Below, piece after piece: positions 1 to 6,808 of a stretch of DNA of 46,117 nucleotides; position 1 is the first letter of the stretch; each line of letters opens with the position of its first letter. The position numbers were made by a program, and so were the translations under genes. The notes below the pieces were generated by a model that worked only from the letters and a program-made list of their open reading frames with translations, did not search any database and was not told the origin of the DNA. Source of the stretch: Candidatus Tayloriibacteriota bacterium. Its GTDB lineage: Bacteria > Patescibacteriota > Minisyncoccia > Phycocordibacterales > PALSA-1337. The stretch covers positions 1 through 46,117 of the forward strand of contig PLXZ01000004.1 of NCBI GenBank assembly GCA_003151615.1, given 5' to 3'.

Positions 1-138
1 CTCACCGCCCGTCAACTCAAGGGAGTTGGGAGTGCCCGAAGTCCGTCTTTATGGCGGCCTAAGGCAAGCTCAATGACAGGGAGTAAGTCGTAACAAGGCA
101 CGGGTAGCGGAAGCTGCTCGTGGATTATTTCAAATTGA
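1..138 (+). rRNA. rrs: 16S ribosomal RNA, 3' end (partial)
   Basis: The window opens inside helix 44 with the conserved 'CACCGCCCGTCA' and runs through 'AAGTCGTAACAAGG'. Helix 45 is intact: a 10-bp stem at 99-108/113-122 (one G-T wobble) capped by the GGAA loop that KsgA dimethylates in other bacteria. The tail is abnormal. Where most bacteria have GGATCACCTCCTTA, this gene has GGATTATTTCAAAT, so the CCTCC anti-Shine-Dalgarno core is absent. The end at 138 is set by analogy with E. coli and is approximate. No 23S, 5S or spacer tRNA follows; a terminator and protein genes come next. Confidence 0.95.
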
Positions 139-350
139 TCAAACGATGTGCCCAGAATTTATTCTGAAGCCATCTTACCGAGTCGATTGTTTAGCATTCG
201 CAAGAGTGTTAAACCACAGTAATTGTTCTCAACTGCAAATGGAACACTCAGTCCGCGAGAGAAAGGACAAAGGAGGGTGCCACCTTAAGAGGCCCTCTCC
301 GGTGAACGGAACAAAATAAAGGATATTAAAGCAATAGCAAGCATAAGCAA
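139..350 (+). other. 16S 3' trailer, no gene seen
   Basis: This stretch between the 16S end and its terminator has no credible ORF and no tRNA. It contains a G-rich/C-rich imperfect stem (GGAGGG near 272 with CCCTCTCC near 293) that could help pre-rRNA processing. The stem encloses 'CCACCTTAAG', a weak resemblance to the missing 16S tail. I see no group I intron core, and the length is short for one. Confidence 0.5.
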
Positions 351-402
351 AAACGGCGGAAATGCCGTCAAAAAGTCATCCACAGGGGTGGCTTTTTGTT
401 TT
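351..402 (+). terminator. rRNA terminator (two hairpins)
   Basis: A first hairpin, ACGGC/GCCGT, is followed by a second, GTCATCC-ACAG-GGGTGGC (375-392, with wobbles), and then by TTTTTGTTTT. This is a typical intrinsic terminator closing the rRNA transcript. It overlaps the spurious GTG start that the ORF track gives at 388. Confidence 0.8.
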
Positions 403-417
403 ATCGCGGTAAGGTGT

Positions 418-423
418 TATAAT
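418..423 (+). promoter_or_regulatory. -10 box, predicted leaderless start
   Basis: TATAAT lies six bases before the ATG at 430, so transcription should begin at or next to the start codon. The same geometry recurs across the window. It also argues that the protein starts at 430 and not at 388. Confidence 0.7.
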
Positions 424-429
424 TTTGTC

Positions 430-1239
430 ATGAAAACTAAAAACAATAGCGTATTGAATATGGTGAAAGTTTTATCCCTCTCCGTTCTCCTCGCCGCCGG
501 CGTCAGCTACATATTCGCCTGGACTGGTCCTTCGACCACGCCGCCGGGCGGGAATGTCGCGGCGCCTCTCAATGTCGCCACATCATCTCAGACCAAAATG
601 GGTCCTCTTATCGTCAATTACGCCAACCTCTTTTCACCGGCGTTGGAACTTCTTGGTCCGATCCAAATCGTTGATGGCACGCAGGCTTCCGGTTCGGTTC
701 TAACGTCCGACGCCAACGGTATAGGACATTGGGCTACGAGTACGTTGAGTGAAGGAAATTTACAATATGTAGCGACCACCCCAACAGAGATATTCGGGCG
801 AGGCTTTAAGATGGGAGATCAGGCAAACGACGGAAGTCCTTCAGTCTACGCTTTTCCCGCTGAATATTTTGACTCAAATTCTACCTACACCAATGAAGGA
901 AGCTACGTAACGGTAAATTATCCAACAGGCATACCCTCAAACGCAACTGCGCTAGAGGTTAAATTTTTTGCCTATAGTAACGGTGGTTCGTATAGTTCTA
1001 CATGGGACTCTCCCACAACTCAGTTGTGGGTCAAAGCAAGTAACATGCCAGAAACTGTGGTAGTCAGCGCACACGATGCCATACAAGACTCTAATGCTGA
1101 TTCAGAAACCAATACAATGCTTATCCCATACTCTTCTGACAGACAAGTTCAATTTAAATGGAACACTAGCGCTAGTGCGAGTGGCTCTGCAGATCCAGCG
1201 GCAGTTCGTGCTATAGTCGTTGGCTATATGGCTGGGTAG
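430..1239 (+). CDS. Secreted surface protein with fibre-like modules
   Basis: This 269-residue protein has a basic N-terminus and a hydrophobic segment ending near 'SYIFAW', which reads as a signal peptide or anchor. Next comes 'TPPGGNVAAPLNV' followed by 'SQTKMGPLIV', a module I recall from many CPR surface proteins. The rest is rich in Ser, Thr, Asn and Gly and looks like beta-sheet, ending 'VRAIVVGYMAG'. It is probably cell-surface or exported; a role in adhesion is inference only. I chose the ATG at 430 because a TATAAT box sits six bases upstream. The next reading frame (1239-1562) looks like the broken continuation or a decayed second module. Confidence 0.75.
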   Translation: MKTKNNSVLNMVKVLSLSVLLAAGVSYIFAWTGPSTTPPGGNVAAPLNVATSSQTKMGPLIVNYANLFSPALELLGPIQIVDGTQASGSVLTSDANGIGHWATSTLSEGNLQYVATTPTEIFGRGFKMGDQANDGSPSVYAFPAEYFDSNSTYTNEGSYVTVNYPTGIPSNATALEVKFFAYSNGGSYSSTWDSPTTQLWVKASNMPETVVVSAHDAIQDSNADSETNTMLIPYSSDRQVQFKWNTSASASGSADPAAVRAIVVGYMAG

Positions 1240-1562
1240 TGGTGACGGGGGCAGTAACTAGTCAGACATGGACGAATGAAACAGCGTCAAGACGATTTTA
1301 TACCAATTATACCAACACTACAGGTCAACCTATTGAAGTGAATGTTGCGATTGGTAACACCCCTAATTATGTGACATCGTATATAGATATTGCTGGAACA
1401 TATGTATTTGGCACCCCAGCGGGTACTAGCCCGGGAGCTACCGCAGTGATAGCGACCGTTCCGAATAATACGACTTATAGCGCAGGACTCATGAATGGCA
1501 CGTCATAACAGGGGCAGGGGACATTGAACGGAGCCGTCTCTTCGTGGGCTGAATTGCGATAA
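1239..1562 (+). pseudogene. Decayed fibre-like C-terminal module (frameshift plus in-frame stop)
   Basis: The ORF at 1239-1508 begins with a GTG that overlaps the previous stop by one base, in a shifted frame. It encodes a Ser/Thr/Asn-rich module with 'YTNTTGQPIEVNV' and 'AVIATVPNNTTYS', which resembles the last domain of phage-tail-fibre-like and surface proteins. After the TAA at 1506-1508 the same frame continues for 17 codons to a second TAA, ending 'SWAELR'. As I recall, that ending closes such domains. The simplest reading is a frameshift and a nonsense mutation in a once continuous gene. Readthrough or a sequencing error are alternatives. Confidence 0.5.
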
Positions 1563-1623
1563 ACACCAAAAACCCTTCAAATAAGGCGTATAATAGCGTT
1601 TTTTTCTGTGCGATTGTTAGTCA

Positions 1624-1652
1624 TTGACTTAGTCAAGACTCTATGATATAAT
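1624..1652 (+). promoter_or_regulatory. Consensus promoter TTGACT-17-TATAAT
   Basis: A near-perfect sigma-70 type promoter: TTGACT at 1624-1629, a 17-bp spacer and TATAAT at 1647-1652. It predicts a start near 1659 and a leader of about 74 nt before the small membrane protein gene at 1733. Confidence 0.85.
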
Positions 1653-1669
1653 GGAATCTGAAACAAAAG

Positions 1670-1700
1670 GTGGCTTGTGTCAACACAAGTTGACTGCCAC
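1670..1700 (+). promoter_or_regulatory. Structured 5' leader hairpin
   Basis: Within the leader of the 1733 gene, GTGGC (1670-1674) pairs with GCCAC (1696-1700). Inside it TTGTG and CACAA pair around a TCAA loop, with a GTTGACT bulge on the 3' side. This would be a stable RNA hairpin just after the transcript start. A stabilising or regulatory role is inference. Confidence 0.5.
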
Positions 1701-1732
1701 TTCAACAATTGAACAATTCCAATTAAAAAATT

Positions 1733-1954
1733 ATGAATGCAAACAACCTTAACGGTTATGGTGACGACCTTGCGGACACGACAGGCCTCATCAATCCGCC
1801 GCAACGGCGCGATGTGCACTATGTTCCTTTGATTGATTATCTCGGCCGATTCCTAGCCGGAATGACGCCGAGAAAGATCACCGTCGGAGCGATCGAGGTG
1901 CTTGGCGCGCTCGCCGCGCTGTGGTTGGCAATCAGCATCGGTTTCGCGGCGTAA
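1733..1954 (+). CDS. Small single-span membrane protein, unknown
   Basis: A 73-residue protein I do not recognise. The first 50 residues are polar, with Asn, Asp and Arg. Residues 52-72 form one hydrophobic helix ('[16 protein letters not shown]'), so it is probably tail-anchored or single-span. The strong promoter, a structured leader and an intrinsic terminator right behind suggest a well-expressed single-gene transcript. The leader just before the ATG is A/T-rich ('AATTAAAAAATT') with no Shine-Dalgarno motif. Confidence 0.7.
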   Translation: MNANNLNGYGDDLADTTGLINPPQRRDVHYVPLIDYLGRFLAGMTPRKITVGAIEVLGALAALWLAISIGFAA

Positions 1955-1971
1955 ATCGCCTGTGAAGCCAA

Positions 1972-2005
1972 AAGGCGCTTGGAAAACCGAGCGCCTTTTT
2001 TGTTT
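1972..2005 (+). terminator. Intrinsic terminator
   Basis: AAGGCGCT (1972-1979) pairs with AGCGCCTT (1990-1997), followed by a run of T. It ends the transcript of the 1733 gene. Confidence 0.9.
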
Positions 2006-2031
2006 CATGGCGTTGTGTATAATGTCGAAAC

Positions 2032-2113
2032 GAGCATGTGGCGGAACTGGTATACGCGTACGCTTCAGGAGCGTATGGGGCAACCCTTGGAGGTTCGAGT
2101 CCTCTCATGCTCA
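2032..2113 (+). tRNA. tRNA-Leu (CAG)
   Basis: Acceptor stem GAGCATG/CATGCTC, D arm, anticodon stem TACGC/GCGTA with loop TTCAGGA (anticodon CAG), a class II variable arm, and a T arm with TTCGAGT. The discriminator is A and CCA is not encoded. A TATAAT box at 2018-2023 places the transcript start about 2 nt before the tRNA. Confidence 0.95.
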
Positions 2114-2203
2114 CTCGAATGTAATTTCGATGTAAATTGCAGTTTGAGCTTCTTTCTGCTATATTTTGGCATACGTTTCTTTCACGGTTTTCGCCTTTTT
2201 GAT

Positions 2204-2276
2204 GCGCGCGTAGCTCAGTTGGTAGAGCACGCCACTGATACTGGCGGGGTCCCAGGTTCGAATCCTGGCGCGCGCA
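2204..2276 (+). tRNA. tRNA-Ile (GAT)
   Basis: Acceptor stem GCGCGCG/CGCGCGC, a standard D arm (TAGCTCAGTTGGTAGAGCA), anticodon loop CTGATAC with anticodon GAT, and T arm CCAGG/CCTGG with TTCGAAT. The discriminator is A and CCA is not encoded. No separate promoter is evident, so it may be transcribed with tRNA-Leu. Confidence 0.97.
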
Positions 2277-2356
2277 CCCTGTTCAATACTTAACCCAAAT
2301 TCCCGGATTAAAACCGGCGGTGGATAACCCGTTCCACACGGATTTCCGGCAAATGC

Positions 2357-2362
2357 TATAAT
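2357..2362 (+). promoter_or_regulatory. Extended -10 promoter for the DUF378 gene
   Basis: TGC-TATAAT forms an extended -10 element 47 bases before the ATG at 2410. The leader is A/T-rich ('TTATTATTATTTAATTTTC') and contains no Shine-Dalgarno motif. Confidence 0.6.
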
Positions 2363-2409
2363 TTAAGGCGTAGAAGTACATTCTTATTATTATTTAATTT
2401 TCTTATAGT

Positions 2410-2664
2410 ATGAAAGCAACACATGTTATCGCGTACATCCTCCTTATTATCGGAGGATTGAATTGGGGTATTCTTGGTATCGCGTATTTTTTCGGATCAA
2501 GTTTGAATGTGGTTCAATGGATTTTCGGTTCATGGCCGTGGCTTTTGAACGTCGTTTACATTCTCGTCGGTATTGCGGCGGTTATGTCATTCGGTTGTCA
2601 CAAGAAAAACTGCAAAATGTGCACAGGTTCGTCGTCCGCTTCCGCAGGAGGACAACAGATGTAA
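2410..2664 (+). CDS. DUF378 small membrane protein
   Basis: This 84-residue protein matches the DUF378 (YuzA-like) pattern: a first helix (about 5-27) containing 'GGLNWGILGIAYFFG', a Trp-rich connecting segment, and a second helix (about 44-61) with 'YILVGIAAVMSFG'. A short Cys-containing tail ('CHKKNCKMC') follows. The family's molecular function is unknown. The gene stands alone between an extended -10 promoter and a terminator. Confidence 0.85.
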   Translation: MKATHVIAYILLIIGGLNWGILGIAYFFGSSLNVVQWIFGSWPWLLNVVYILVGIAAVMSFGCHKKNCKMCTGSSSASAGGQQM

Positions 2665-2694
2665 TCGCGATTTGATTTTTTCTGTGGTTCGCAC

Positions 2695-2723
2695 AAAAAA
2701 AACCGTCTTGTGGCGGTTTTTTG
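2695..2723. terminator. Bidirectional terminator
   Basis: CCGTC-TTGT-GGCGG flanked by an A run on the left and a T run on the right. It can end both the DUF378 transcript (+) and the recG transcript (-), which converge here. Confidence 0.85.
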
Positions 2724-2744
2724 TTGGGGCGCGTATGACTGTTT

Positions 2745-5078
2745 TTATTCAAAATGCGGAGTGTCGCTGTCTTTTTTGCGCGAAGCAAGATGTGCGGCGA
2801 TAATGGGGAAGTTGGCTGCGAGATTCGGCATGATTGCGTGGGCTTCATTCCGTGCGGCTTCCACCATTTTAATATTTTTGAGGGCTTCCATGGCGATGTC
2901 GGAAATGCCCCATTGTTTGCCGCCCGCGAGTACGCCGGCTCCGCGTTGCTGGAGATCGAATTCGGCGAGCTCGAAACCGTTTTTGGCGGCGGTCAGGGCT
3001 TTCAGCCGTTCGATCGTTTTCTCGCTCGGTTTATGGGTCGTCACGCCGTCGCCGGTGAAAACGTAGCAGTATGCCTGATGTGTTCCGCGGATGACGCGCC
3101 CGCGCAATTGATGCAATTGCGCAAGGCCGAAACGTTCGCTTCCTTCAATGACGATGATTGTCGCGTTCGGAACATTGACGCCGACTTCGACGACGGAGGT
3201 CGCGCAGAGAATGTCGATTGAGCCTGCTTTAAAATCGAGCATCACTTTTTCCTTTTCATCGGGCTTCATTTTGCTGTGAAGAATGCCGATTTCATATTCG
3301 GGGAATACGCGGTCTTTCAGGCGCTTTGCTTCTTCAACGACTGATTTTGCGTTGACGGCCATTTCCTTGGTTGGGTCCGGTTCATCGATGCGCGGACAGA
3401 TTATATATGCCTGGCGGCCGGCTGCCATTTCCGCGTGGATTTTTTCATATGTTGATTCACGTTTGTCCGGCGTGACAATTTCGGTGATGATCGGCTTGCG
3501 GCCCGACGGCATAACGTCGATTAACGTAAGGTCTAGGTCGCCGTATATGGTCAGCGCCAGCGTGCGGGGAATTGGCGTCGCTGTCATTGAGAGAAGATGG
3601 GGAACCGGCTGGATAGTTTTTTCCGGCTGAACCCCGAATGTTTTACCTGTTTGTACTGCGGCTTCCTTGCGGATGAGCTCGGCACGCTGATTGGTGCCGA
3701 AACGATGCTGTTCGTCGATGATTGCGAGTGCCAGATTTTTAAATTTGACTGATTTTTGGATGAGGGCGTGCGTGCCGATCAAAACGTGGATTTCGCCGTT
3801 CGCCACCCACTTCAATAATTGCGTGCGGGAAATGTCCGTCCAGCCTTTCGGATTTATTTTCGAAGGGAATTTTCGGCAGCCGTTTCCGGTGATGAGGCCG
3901 ATCTGAATGCCGAGGTATGCGAAATAGCCGATGAACGATTCGAAGTGTTGCGTCGCCAAAATTTCCGTCGGGCACATGTAGGCGACTTGCAGCTGTCTTT
4001 TGCGGTTGGCGACTACGGCATAGACCGCCGCCGCTGCGACGGCCGTTTTTCCGGAACCGACGTCGCCCTCGAGAAGTCGCGCCATCGCGTGGCCTTCATT
4101 GAAATCCCGCATGATTGCCTCGATGGCTTTCATCTGTGCCTCGGTCGGGGTGAACGGAAAGTGTTTTATAAAGTCGAGCACACTGCCGGCGTTTTGGATT
4201 TTTTCGTCGATTTTCGTTTCGATTTTCCACGCGGGATTTTGCTCGTATTCGCGCCGGGCCAATTGCTTCTCGAGCTGGATGAAGAAAATTTCCTCGAAGG
4301 CGAAGCGTTTTCGTGCGGATTCCGCGAGCGCCAGTTTCGTCGGCGTATGTACCCAGATGAGCGCGGTTTTCAATCCCGGCAAATTGTATTTTTTGAGCAT
4401 TTCCTCCGGAATCGGGTCGACGAGAGCGTCGAGCAATCCGCTTCGAAAAATACCGATGATTTTATGGTACATCCAGTTTGAGGTAATGCCGCGCGATTCG
4501 GGGTAGACGGGATATAGGTTGTGAGCCGCGGAATTCGCCGCATCATCGGCATTGCCGGAAGAAGCGAACAGCGAATCGCCGACGCCGGTCGGTATCGTGT
4601 TTACGACTTCCAGTTTTGGGTTGGAAAAATAGAGTTCCGGCGTTTTGTCCTTGTCCGCGAGATTTTTTTTGCGGCGTTGCGAAACCCTGCCTTCAATTCG
4701 AACGAGCGCGCCTTCCGGCGTCATTTTGGCGAGATACGGCTGGTTGAACCAGACGCATTGGATTTTGCCGCTCTCGTCGATGACAGTCGCGGTGGCCATG
4801 GTCATTCTGCTTTTGAAGCCTTTGCCGGCTTTCAGATTCGTGATTTTCCCGAAGATAACTGCGGCTTCACCCGCCTCGAGCAAACCGATATTTTTCATCT
4901 CCGAAATGTCGCCGTAACGCGCGGGGAAATGATAAAGGAGGTCGCCCACGGTGGTTAGCCCTAGTTTTTTCAGGGCTTTTATGTGCGACTCGTCCAGTCG
5001 TCCGGTTTTCGCGATCGGTGTGTCGAGTTGCAGACGTGGACGTTGTGAAGATTGCTGTGAAAATTGCGGCGAGGGCAT
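2745..5078 (-). CDS. recG: ATP-dependent DNA helicase RecG
   Basis: RecG remodels stalled replication forks and branched DNA. The 777-residue protein has an N-terminal wedge/OB region, then superfamily 2 helicase motifs: Walker A 'GDVGSGKTAVA' near 340, DEQH box 'IIDEQHRFG' near 465, 'SMTATPIPRTLAL' near 510, and 'GSERFGLAQLHQLRGRV' near 665. It is somewhat longer than the usual ~690 residues, partly from loops. The start at 5078 is supported by a TACAAT box six bases upstream, which makes it probably leaderless. mutY lies upstream on the same strand, separated by a large inverted repeat. Confidence 0.97.
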   Translation of the reverse strand: MPSPQFSQQSSQRPRLQLDTPIAKTGRLDESHIKALKKLGLTTVGDLLYHFPARYGDISEMKNIGLLEAGEAAVIFGKITNLKAGKGFKSRMTMATATVIDESGKIQCVWFNQPYLAKMTPEGALVRIEGRVSQRRKKNLADKDKTPELYFSNPKLEVVNTIPTGVGDSLFASSGNADDAANSAAHNLYPVYPESRGITSNWMYHKIIGIFRSGLLDALVDPIPEEMLKKYNLPGLKTALIWVHTPTKLALAESARKRFAFEEIFFIQLEKQLARREYEQNPAWKIETKIDEKIQNAGSVLDFIKHFPFTPTEAQMKAIEAIMRDFNEGHAMARLLEGDVGSGKTAVAAAAVYAVVANRKRQLQVAYMCPTEILATQHFESFIGYFAYLGIQIGLITGNGCRKFPSKINPKGWTDISRTQLLKWVANGEIHVLIGTHALIQKSVKFKNLALAIIDEQHRFGTNQRAELIRKEAAVQTGKTFGVQPEKTIQPVPHLLSMTATPIPRTLALTIYGDLDLTLIDVMPSGRKPIITEIVTPDKRESTYEKIHAEMAAGRQAYIICPRIDEPDPTKEMAVNAKSVVEEAKRLKDRVFPEYEIGILHSKMKPDEKEKVMLDFKAGSIDILCATSVVEVGVNVPNATIIVIEGSERFGLAQLHQLRGRVIRGTHQAYCYVFTGDGVTTHKPSEKTIERLKALTAAKNGFELAEFDLQQRGAGVLAGGKQWGISDIAMEALKNIKMVEAARNEAHAIMPNLAANFPIIAAHLASRKKDSDTPHFE

Positions 5079-5084
5079 GCGGGA

Positions 5085-5090
5085 ATTGTA
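5085..5090 (-). promoter_or_regulatory. -10 box of recG, predicted leaderless
   Basis: On the minus strand TACAAT is separated from the recG ATG by exactly six bases (TCCCGC). Confidence 0.6.
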
Positions 5091-5187
5091 CGATATATAC
5101 TGCGGATTTGCGACCTTTTTGGCGGTGTGGCGCGCGCGTATGTGCGCGGGAGGGGGAGTGGAAGTGCGTTTTTATTTCATTTTTTGC

Positions 5188-5261
5188 AAATGAGAATGAA
5201 GTTGTTCCTCTCCACGATTTTAAGCCATATTTTTTTGATCAGAACAGCTTCATTCTCATTT
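5188..5261. repeat. 20-bp inverted repeat between mutY and recG
   Basis: AAATGAGAATGAAGTTGTTC at 5188-5207 is matched by its reverse complement at 5242-5261 with one mismatch, around a 34-nt A/T-rich loop. Neither side has a T run, so it is not a standard intrinsic terminator. It could be a processing or stabilising stem in a mutY-recG transcript, or a small mobile palindrome. Confidence 0.8.
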
Positions 5262-5303
5262 AGAAAAACAGGAAGAAAAGAGATTATCCGCCGCCGCCAG
5301 CCA

Positions 5304-6164
5304 TTATCGAATCGAAATTTTTCGGCTGATTTTATCCTTCATCAAAAAGCCTTCTTTAGTCAAGTCGGCGATATTTTTATCAATTTGTTTTGTATTGTAG
5401 CGCGAACCGGCGGCTGTTCCCGAAAATTTTCGTCCGATTTCGGCGACACTTCGGCCTGACGGCTTTTCCATGACGAACCGCAGTATGTACGAACGCAATT
5501 GGCGATTGGACCCCTCGAATTTTTGTTGGCGTATATGGTGTACACTCCGTCGGGAAGGGTTCGGGAGCGTGCGTTTCAAATTCGAACCATAATCCATGAG
5601 GGCGTAGTACCATTCACGCGGATTTTTCAGGTCGAGTGACTTTTTAATGAACGGCGTCAGCTGATCGTCGCTGATTTTTTTGCAGGCTTTACGGCCGAAA
5701 GCGCGCTCGGTTTCGGGAAAGAAAAAGTGAATGTAGACGCTGCGGATGTTTGTTTCAATGAATGCCCGCGGGATATTGAAAGCGAAAGCCAAAATCGAGC
5801 CGGCCGTGTTCGGGCCGATACCCGGCAGTTCGGCCAATTCTTCATATGTTTTCGGCAGCTTGCCGCCGTATTTTTCGGTGACGATTTTAGCCAGTCTCTG
5901 TAAATTCAGTCCGCGGCGGTTGTAGCCGAGGCCTTGCCATTCGCGGAGGACTTCAATCGTGGGTGCTTTTGCGAGCGCAGCAAAATTCGGGAACTTTTTC
6001 AGGAACGGATTGAATTTATGCGCGACCCGCGTCACCTGCGTCTGCTGCAGCATCATTTCGGAGACAACGACTTCATAGGGAGTCGGCTTGTTGCGCCACG
6101 GGAGACTGCGCCCGTTGTGCGCATAATAGTCCCGTATTTTTTTGGATAAGGCGGCTATGGTCAT
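5304..6164 (-). CDS. mutY: MutY-like A/G-specific adenine glycosylase, Fe-S-less short form
   Basis: A HhH-GPD base-excision glycosylase, expected to remove adenine opposite 8-oxoguanine. Visible motifs are 'LPWR' (residue 20), 'SEMMLQQTQV' with the catalytic Glu (near 36), the helix-hairpin-helix 'LPGIGPNTAG' (near 113) and 'IETNIRSVY' near 136. In that last motif Glu stands where canonical MutY has the catalytic Asp. The four-Cys [4Fe-4S] motif that normally follows is missing, replaced by 'NPSRRSVHHIRQQKF', and there is no NUDIX-like C-terminal domain; a short basic, winged-helix-like tail ends the protein. The substrate is therefore less certain than the fold. A TATTAT box six bases before the ATG supports the start. 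Confidence 0.85.
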   Translation of the reverse strand: MTIAALSKKIRDYYAHNGRSLPWRNKPTPYEVVVSEMMLQQTQVTRVAHKFNPFLKKFPNFAALAKAPTIEVLREWQGLGYNRRGLNLQRLAKIVTEKYGGKLPKTYEELAELPGIGPNTAGSILAFAFNIPRAFIETNIRSVYIHFFFPETERAFGRKACKKISDDQLTPFIKKSLDLKNPREWYYALMDYGSNLKRTLPNPSRRSVHHIRQQKFEGSNRQLRSYILRFVMEKPSGRSVAEIGRKFSGTAAGSRYNTKQIDKNIADLTKEGFLMKDKISRKISIR

Positions 6165-6207
6165 TTGTGCATAATACTATTGTATGGCAAAATGCCAAAG
6201 CGAGTTT

Positions 6208-6298
6208 GGAGGGGTGTCAGAGCGGTCGAATGAGCTTCTTTGCTAAAGAAGTAAGCCCTTTAAAGGCTTCGCGGGTTCGAATCCCGCCCCTTCCGCCA
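6208..6298 (+). tRNA. tRNA-Ser (GCT)
   Basis: Acceptor GGAGGGG/CCCTTCC with one wobble, anticodon stem CTTCT/AGAAG with loop TTGCTAA (anticodon GCT), a long class II variable arm (AAGCCCTTTAAAGGCTTC), and T arm GCGGG/CCCGC. Discriminator G and an encoded CCA (6296-6298). Confidence 0.95.
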
Positions 6299-6351
6299 AC
6301 ACGAGTTAGCTCGAGTATTAAGAGGCAGTCGAGCGCTCGAGATTACAACAT

Positions 6352-6696
6352 ATGATTGCAAAAAATAATGATTTTGGAGTTCTATTTTGGATCCACCTTA
6401 TTTTAATAATTTTTGCGTATCTTTCTCCCATTTGGCTTGATTGGAAAATCATACTCGTAGTTGTAATAGGATTACAAATGTACTATTCAATAAGAGGTGG
6501 TTGCGATATTACTTTCTGGCAATTTGGTGACGATACTAATACGACGTTTGTTTGGTTCTATCTCAGAAAAATATTTCCCAAATTAGATCAAAGGAAGACT
6601 AAATTTTTTGTGAGGATAATTTTGCCCACATTATTGGTAGCTATTTCTTTTTTGACCCAATATTTTTATGGTTATAATCCATATGTGAGTTTCTAG
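6352..6696 (+). CDS. Small polytopic membrane protein, unknown
   Basis: A 114-residue protein I do not recognise. Three or four hydrophobic segments are visible: about 8-27, 30-45 and 88-107, with a shorter one around 61-72. A polar stretch 'SIRGGCDITFWQFGDDTN' lies between them. Base composition is more A/T-rich than its neighbours, which with the adjacent tRNA-Ser suggests an acquired gene. No clear promoter box was found. Confidence 0.55.
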   Translation: MIAKNNDFGVLFWIHLILIIFAYLSPIWLDWKIILVVVIGLQMYYSIRGGCDITFWQFGDDTNTTFVWFYLRKIFPKLDQRKTKFFVRIILPTLLVAISFLTQYFYGYNPYVSF

Positions 6697-6808
6697 CCTG
6701 CTCTAGACGCGGCGATGTGATATCATAAAAAGTGTTCCAAAAGCCTTATGGCGCAATGAACCAAAAGGTTCTAACTCGAGACGGCCCGCCAGTTTTTATT
6801 AGATATAA

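Noticed and set aside
126-290. Group I intron near the 16S 3' end, with CCACCTTAAG as the downstream exon
   Set aside because: CPR 16S genes often carry introns, but the stretch is only about 150 nt, I find no P3/P7 core, and the supposed downstream exon matches the canonical tail over only six bases. Kept as an alternative explanation only.
388-429. GTG start 14 codons upstream of the surface protein
   Set aside because: It lies inside the rRNA terminator and before the TATAAT box of the gene.
3819-4481. Long plus-strand ORFs opposite recG
   Set aside because: They mirror recG codon structure, with Arg/Phe-rich composition and no recognisable domain.
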